Source: Clostridia bacterium (GTDB lineage Bacteria > Bacillota > Clostridia > Lachnospirales > Lachnospiraceae). From it: 64,000 bases of DNA. Shown piece by piece: positions 61,351 to 64,000 of this stretch. Under the pieces are notes generated by a model that saw only the letters and a program-made list of their open reading frames with translations, did no database searches and had not been told where the DNA came from. The stretch spans positions 50,622 through 114,621 of the forward strand of contig CAJTDE010000014.1 in assembly GCA_910574835.1 (NCBI GenBank), written 5' to 3'. The translations under genes and the position numbers were made by a program. Within the stretch, counting starts at the first letter, position 1, and each line of letters starts with the position of its first letter.

Positions 61351-62532
61351 TCAGTGAGCGCCTCCCCATCGCAGATAAAACAGGAACAGAGGATCTAAAA
61401 TATAGAGACTCCCTTCCTTCCAGTCAAGTACCTTGAAGATATCTTCCCGTCCATACAGAAGCTCCTTCAGTTTTGCCAGGCTTTCCCGGATCATCTGTGG
61501 GGAAGGTTTTTTACAGTTATCTGCAAGCAGATGGTAAATGCGTTCCTTTACATCTTCAAATTCCAGCTTCATAATGGGAGGATTTTCTGCAATGGATTTC
61601 ACAATCAACTCATAAATGTCATGCTCCTGCCCATCGGCGGTCTGGAAGGTGTTCCGGCTCTTGCCGCGGGTGTTCGGACCTTTCTGCATCAGGGAGACCA
61701 CATCCCCATATTCAAAGTTTGCGGTGGTATAGTGATAAGCGGTCTCCAAAATTTCCTGCCGGATTTGATGGCTTTCGCCCCCGGACATTTCCAGCATGGT
61801 GCAGATGTTCAGACAGATATACTGCATCAGCTGGGGAGAGGAAAGGCTTTCTACCGCAATCTGTGCCGCAATGGAGTCCTCAATGGAAATGCCCAGTTTT
61901 CCAAACCCCAGCTTTGCGATCTCTTTTAGATCATCCACTTCCCATGGCTCCATGTTGATGAGGCTTAGGCGTCCGGAAAGGTCTGCGTTCTGACGGATTG
62001 CTTCGTCAGCGCGGTGGGGGAGGGACACTACAATGGCTTTAAATCCCCTGCGGATGGCATCCTTGAGCTGCTGGGCAATCTGCATCCGTTTTCCCTCCGG
62101 GGCATAGTGAAAGTCGTCTATGACCAGTACCAGATCATGTTCCCTGTAATATCCTATGATCTTATCCTTGGTCAGGGAAAAGGTTTCTTTTTTGGTATAT
62201 TTATCACTGGTGCTGGGAATCTGCTTTTCAGTTGCAAACTGGCCTTCGTATGCAAGCCCTGCTTTGGCAGAAACCAGCTTCCAGAAATCCGTATCGTCAT
62301 CAAAGTCGGCTCCGGAAATTTCCACGATATGTTCAAAGCCGATGACCTTTTCGCATAAAATGGTCTTCCCCATTTTGGAGGGGCCCACCAGAGAGGTCAG
62401 GAATCCGGATACCTTGATGGCCTGCATCAGCCGGAATTCATAGGGCAGGTCGGAAACGGCAGATTTTCGTGATATATAGGTGTATTCGGGAAATGCTCCG
62501 GGGCGGAAGACATCTTCAGCTCTGAGTTCCAT
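61351..62532 (-). CDS. AAA/STAND-like P-loop ATPase
   Basis: 393 residues starting MELRAEDVFRPGAFPEYTYI. Walker A GPSKMGKT (50-57), Walker B LVLVIDDF (Asp139-Asp140), sensor-like VVSLPHRADEA (about 169-178). A C-terminal winged-helix-like part (about 290-393) may bind DNA or a partner. GGAGGTACATAT precedes the ATG. No transmembrane segment. It is controlled by a promoter flanked by three operator-like repeats. No exact family is recognised; related ATPases occur in phage-defence and transposition systems. Confidence 0.75.
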   Translation of the reverse strand: MELRAEDVFRPGAFPEYTYISRKSAVSDLPYEFRLMQAIKVSGFLTSLVGPSKMGKTILCEKVIGFEHIVEISGADFDDDTDFWKLVSAKAGLAYEGQFATEKQIPSTSDKYTKKETFSLTKDKIIGYYREHDLVLVIDDFHYAPEGKRMQIAQQLKDAIRRGFKAIVVSLPHRADEAIRQNADLSGRLSLINMEPWEVDDLKEIAKLGFGKLGISIEDSIAAQIAVESLSSPQLMQYICLNICTMLEMSGGESHQIRQEILETAYHYTTANFEYGDVVSLMQKGPNTRGKSRNTFQTADGQEHDIYELIVKSIAENPPIMKLEFEDVKERIYHLLADNCKKPSPQMIRESLAKLKELLYGREDIFKVLDWKEGSLYILDPLFLFYLRWGGAH

Positions 62533-62545
62533 ATATGTACCTCCT

Positions 62546-62625
62546 TATCCGTTTTATCCATTATACCACATTTTTAACCGATTTAAACCTTTTTATTGCT
62601 TTTTATTCTATTTAATCCGTTTTAA
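62546..62625 (-). promoter_or_regulatory. Promoter with three 12-bp operator-like repeats upstream of the ATPase
   Basis: -10 TATAAT on the minus strand (62565-62560); the -35 is weak. The motif WAWCCGWTTTAW occurs on the plus strand at 62546-62557 (TATCCGTTTTAT, over the start site), 62575-62586 (TAACCGATTTAA, over the -35 zone) and 62614-62625 (AATCCGTTTTAA, upstream). This arrangement suggests tight repression. Confidence 0.6.
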
Positions 62626-62651
62626 TGGATTTACAGAATAATTCAAAGATT

Positions 62652-63137
62652 TTACAGGTCCATATTGGAAGGTGATGCGGTTCCGGAAACGGGTACATTT
62701 TCCAGAAGCTCCATCCCCAGCAGGCTGTCTGCCAGCATTGCCTTTTCCAGCCAGGGGCTGTCCTCCTTGAGGGAATCTGGCGGGGAGAGGAAATAAAAGC
62801 GGTAGGAACAGCCTGTCCGGATCTTATGATCTTTGCCGATGAACAGGGTATGGGGGACACCTTCCGCATCCAGCAGATAGATCTCGCGGTATTTCACGAA
62901 CAGTTTCGGGCAGTAACCGGTGCAGATGCCCTCCAGTACAAGATAGGATTTCCCCCTGATTTTCCGGAAGAGGGATGCCGTCCGGATGCAGGAACACAGG
63001 AAGATGACACTGCTTAGGAGAAAAAAAGCCGTGTCTTTTTGGGAAAACCAGAAGACAAGGCCGGTAAGAAAGCAGCCTGCCCCGACAAGGATCGTCAGGG
63101 CAAGCTTCTGTGATAATGGTCTGGGTATGGGTTCCAT
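62652..63137 (-). CDS. Two-pass membrane protein, unknown function
   Basis: 161 residues starting MEPIPRPLSQKLALTILVGAGCF. Two membrane segments (about 12-31 and 35-55), then a soluble cytoplasmic domain of ~100 residues with YREIYLLDAEGVPHTLFIGKDHKIRTGCSYRFYF. A strong GGAGGTATCC precedes the ATG. The gap of 119 nt to the ATPase holds that gene's own promoter, so co-regulation is possible but not certain. It may be the membrane effector or a regulator of the group; unproven. Confidence 0.65.
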   Translation of the reverse strand: MEPIPRPLSQKLALTILVGAGCFLTGLVFWFSQKDTAFFLLSSVIFLCSCIRTASLFRKIRGKSYLVLEGICTGYCPKLFVKYREIYLLDAEGVPHTLFIGKDHKIRTGCSYRFYFLSPPDSLKEDSPWLEKAMLADSLLGMELLENVPVSGTASPSNMDL

Positions 63138-63404
63138 GGATACCTCCTCGTATTATATAATCATAGCCATTCTTTATCTTTTCTACAGATTAGGCTATAC
63201 TATCTTAGATACTGTGGATTGTTTGCTACCTCCTACCACTTTGATGGTTTTTGTAAGGCTACAACCACAGTCTCTTTGTATATTTGTTAATCAGTTAGAT
63301 ACCGCATGACGGTTTATTTAGAACGAGGTTACAATCGCAAAGAGTACCTGTGGCTCTAAACAGTATCAAATACTTTTCAAAGGAGTTTTCTTATGATCTA
63401 CTGA
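63138..63404. other. Intergenic region upstream of the membrane-protein gene
   Basis: No gene seen. A minus-strand TATAAT (63160-63155) probably serves the 62652-63137 gene, with a weak -35. AAAGGAGTTTTCTT followed by ATG-ATC-TAC-TGA (around 63380-63405) is a ribosome site with only three codons, possibly a remnant interrupted by the insertion sequence. Confidence 0.4.
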
Positions 63405-64000
63405 ATATTATCCCCCTTGGGAGCCACCAGTTTCCCGCTTCAGAGCCACCCGGAAATTTCTTCCTTGAGAGCCACCTCAGACACAAGATATAGTAATACT
63501 GCCCCTGTCGCTTGAAAATACAACAGAGGCAATATTAGGTCTAATGATGTTCAGATGATTATGCTTCTATCTCGTCAACAAGCCTTTTGAGCTTCTTTGA
63601 ATCATACAGCTTTCTCAGGTTTGTTTCATTTGTAGGAATTTCATAGGCATTATGGATAATCCTGTCCATGATGGAATCCGCCTGCGTCCCTCCGCCGAGC
63701 CTGTTATGCCATTCATCCACAGGATACTGTCCGACAAAGATTGTTGAGTTATTACCACTGCGTTGTTCAAACAGCTCATAGAGGTTCTTGGCATCCTTTT
63801 CAGTAAGTTTATAATTCAGCCATTCATCAAGGATGAGGATCTGATAGTTACCGATCCTTTTCCTGTATTTTGTAAGTTCCCTGAGATTGTCGTTCTGGTT
63901 CTCAAAGTTACGCATCAGGTCAGGCATCCTGATATACAAAACCCTGTAAGTCTGTCTGCATGCTTCCACGCCAAGGGCACATGCAAGGTAAGTCTTTCCC
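63405..64000 (-). mobile_element. IS21-family insertion sequence, right part (continues past the window)
   Basis: The end region carries three GAGCCACC repeats (63421-63428, 63443-63450, 63469-63476), as expected for the multiple transposase-binding sites of IS21-type ends. The istB gene follows at 63559. The outer end is probably between 63360 and 63420 but cannot be fixed here. Confidence 0.65.
63559..64000 (-). CDS. istB: IstB-type ATPase of an IS21-family element (partial)
   Basis: Helper ATPase that stimulates the IstA transposase. The frame is open to the window edge, beginning in GKTYLACALGVEAC, the end of Walker A. LILDEWLNY is Walker B and IFVGQYPVDEWHNRLGG is the sensor region. The C-terminus ends at a TAA at 63559. 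The GTG at 63969 is internal. The missing 5' part and istA should lie just outside. Confidence 0.92.
   Translation of the reverse strand, partial: GKTYLACALGVEACRQTYRVLYIRMPDLMRNFENQNDNLRELTKYRKRIGNYQILILDEWLNYKLTEKDAKNLYELFEQRSGNNSTIFVGQYPVDEWHNRLGGGTQADSIMDRIIHNAYEIPTNETNLRKLYDSKKLKRLVDEIEA

Larger units (their letters stand above)
6195..64000. mobile_element. Element A: serine-recombinase element inserted in the amidase gene, continuing past the right edge
   Basis: The left end is placed at about 6195-6200, where the amidase sequence stops being amidase. It carries, in minus-strand order, a nuclease/ATPase group, ssb, a small protein and three large serine recombinases, the last of which reads toward this left end. 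Element B sits inside it. The right end is not in the window, so the boundary dinucleotide (possibly GA at 6195-6196) cannot be confirmed. Confidence 0.75.

Noticed and set aside
1..64000. CRISPR array, rRNA or tRNA genes, classical antibiotic-resistance genes
   Set aside because: No regularly spaced repeats, no rRNA segments, no recognisable tRNA cloverleaf and no resistance-enzyme motifs were seen on either strand, within the limits of reading by eye.

Overview
Organism and frame. The two ends of the window read as a low-to-middle-GC, spore-forming Clostridia chromosome, most likely Lachnospiraceae (inference from gene types and base composition; no species call is possible). From 1 to about 6195 there are ordinary chromosomal genes: the end of dnaB, a MerR-type regulator, a 2[4Fe-4S] ferredoxin, a DUF1858 redox protein, mecA, an unassigned structured-RNA candidate, a membrane-anchored GH18 glycosidase with two Spo0A-type boxes in front of it, and a CwlD-like spore-cortex amidase. 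Nested elements. The amidase gene is cut near its 3' end by mobile element A, which begins at about 6195 and runs off the right edge. Element A carries a small protein followed by three large serine recombinases, all on the minus strand. The third recombinase gene is itself split by a second element, B (about 7593 to 55575, about 48 kb, strikingly GC-rich). Its N-terminal 91 codons lie at 55845-55574 and its remaining 444 codons at 7590-6255. Deleting B rejoins them in frame as a 535-residue recombinase across a GA dinucleotide present at both junctions. The abutted ends of B form a dyad-symmetric site, as expected for a serine-integrase attP. Element B is a complete-looking Tn1549/CTn5-type integrative conjugative element (ICE). 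Left end, 7.7-13 kb: its own three serine recombinases plus a homologue of A's small protein. 13-17 kb: two ParB-like proteins, a PemK/MazF toxin, a leader with three candidate micro-ORFs, an XRE regulator and a SLOG protein. 17.4-22.9 kb: an AT-richer cargo block with an XRE protein, a two-component system, a duplicated-domain lipoprotein and two DNA-binding-type proteins. 22.9-26.4 kb: a hairpin array that may be oriT, the relaxase, a CHC2 protein, small proteins and MobC. 26.4-41.9 kb: a 2840-residue ArdC-like/methylase/SNF2-helicase protein with a tnpV gene embedded in another frame, TTRAP, YodL and DUF3848-type proteins, a C5 DNA methyltransferase and topoisomerase III. 42-53.7 kb: the type IV secretion genes (SH3/DUF4366 protein, NlpC/P60 hydrolase, VirB4, PrgI, VirB6-like protein, two Maff2 copies, VirD4, PcfB). 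53.8-55.3 kb: a hypothetical protein and ParB. No antibiotic-resistance gene is visible. Element A resumes at 55.6 kb with the recombinase N-terminal fragment, two intact recombinases and the small protein. It continues with an SSB behind a strong promoter and a candidate attenuator, then a three-gene group (membrane protein, AAA ATPase, PD-(D/E)XK-like nuclease). The promoter in front of the ATPase is surrounded by three copies of a 12-bp motif; this group is the best candidate for an undescribed, possibly defensive, system. The window closes in the istB ATPase gene of an IS21-type insertion sequence.
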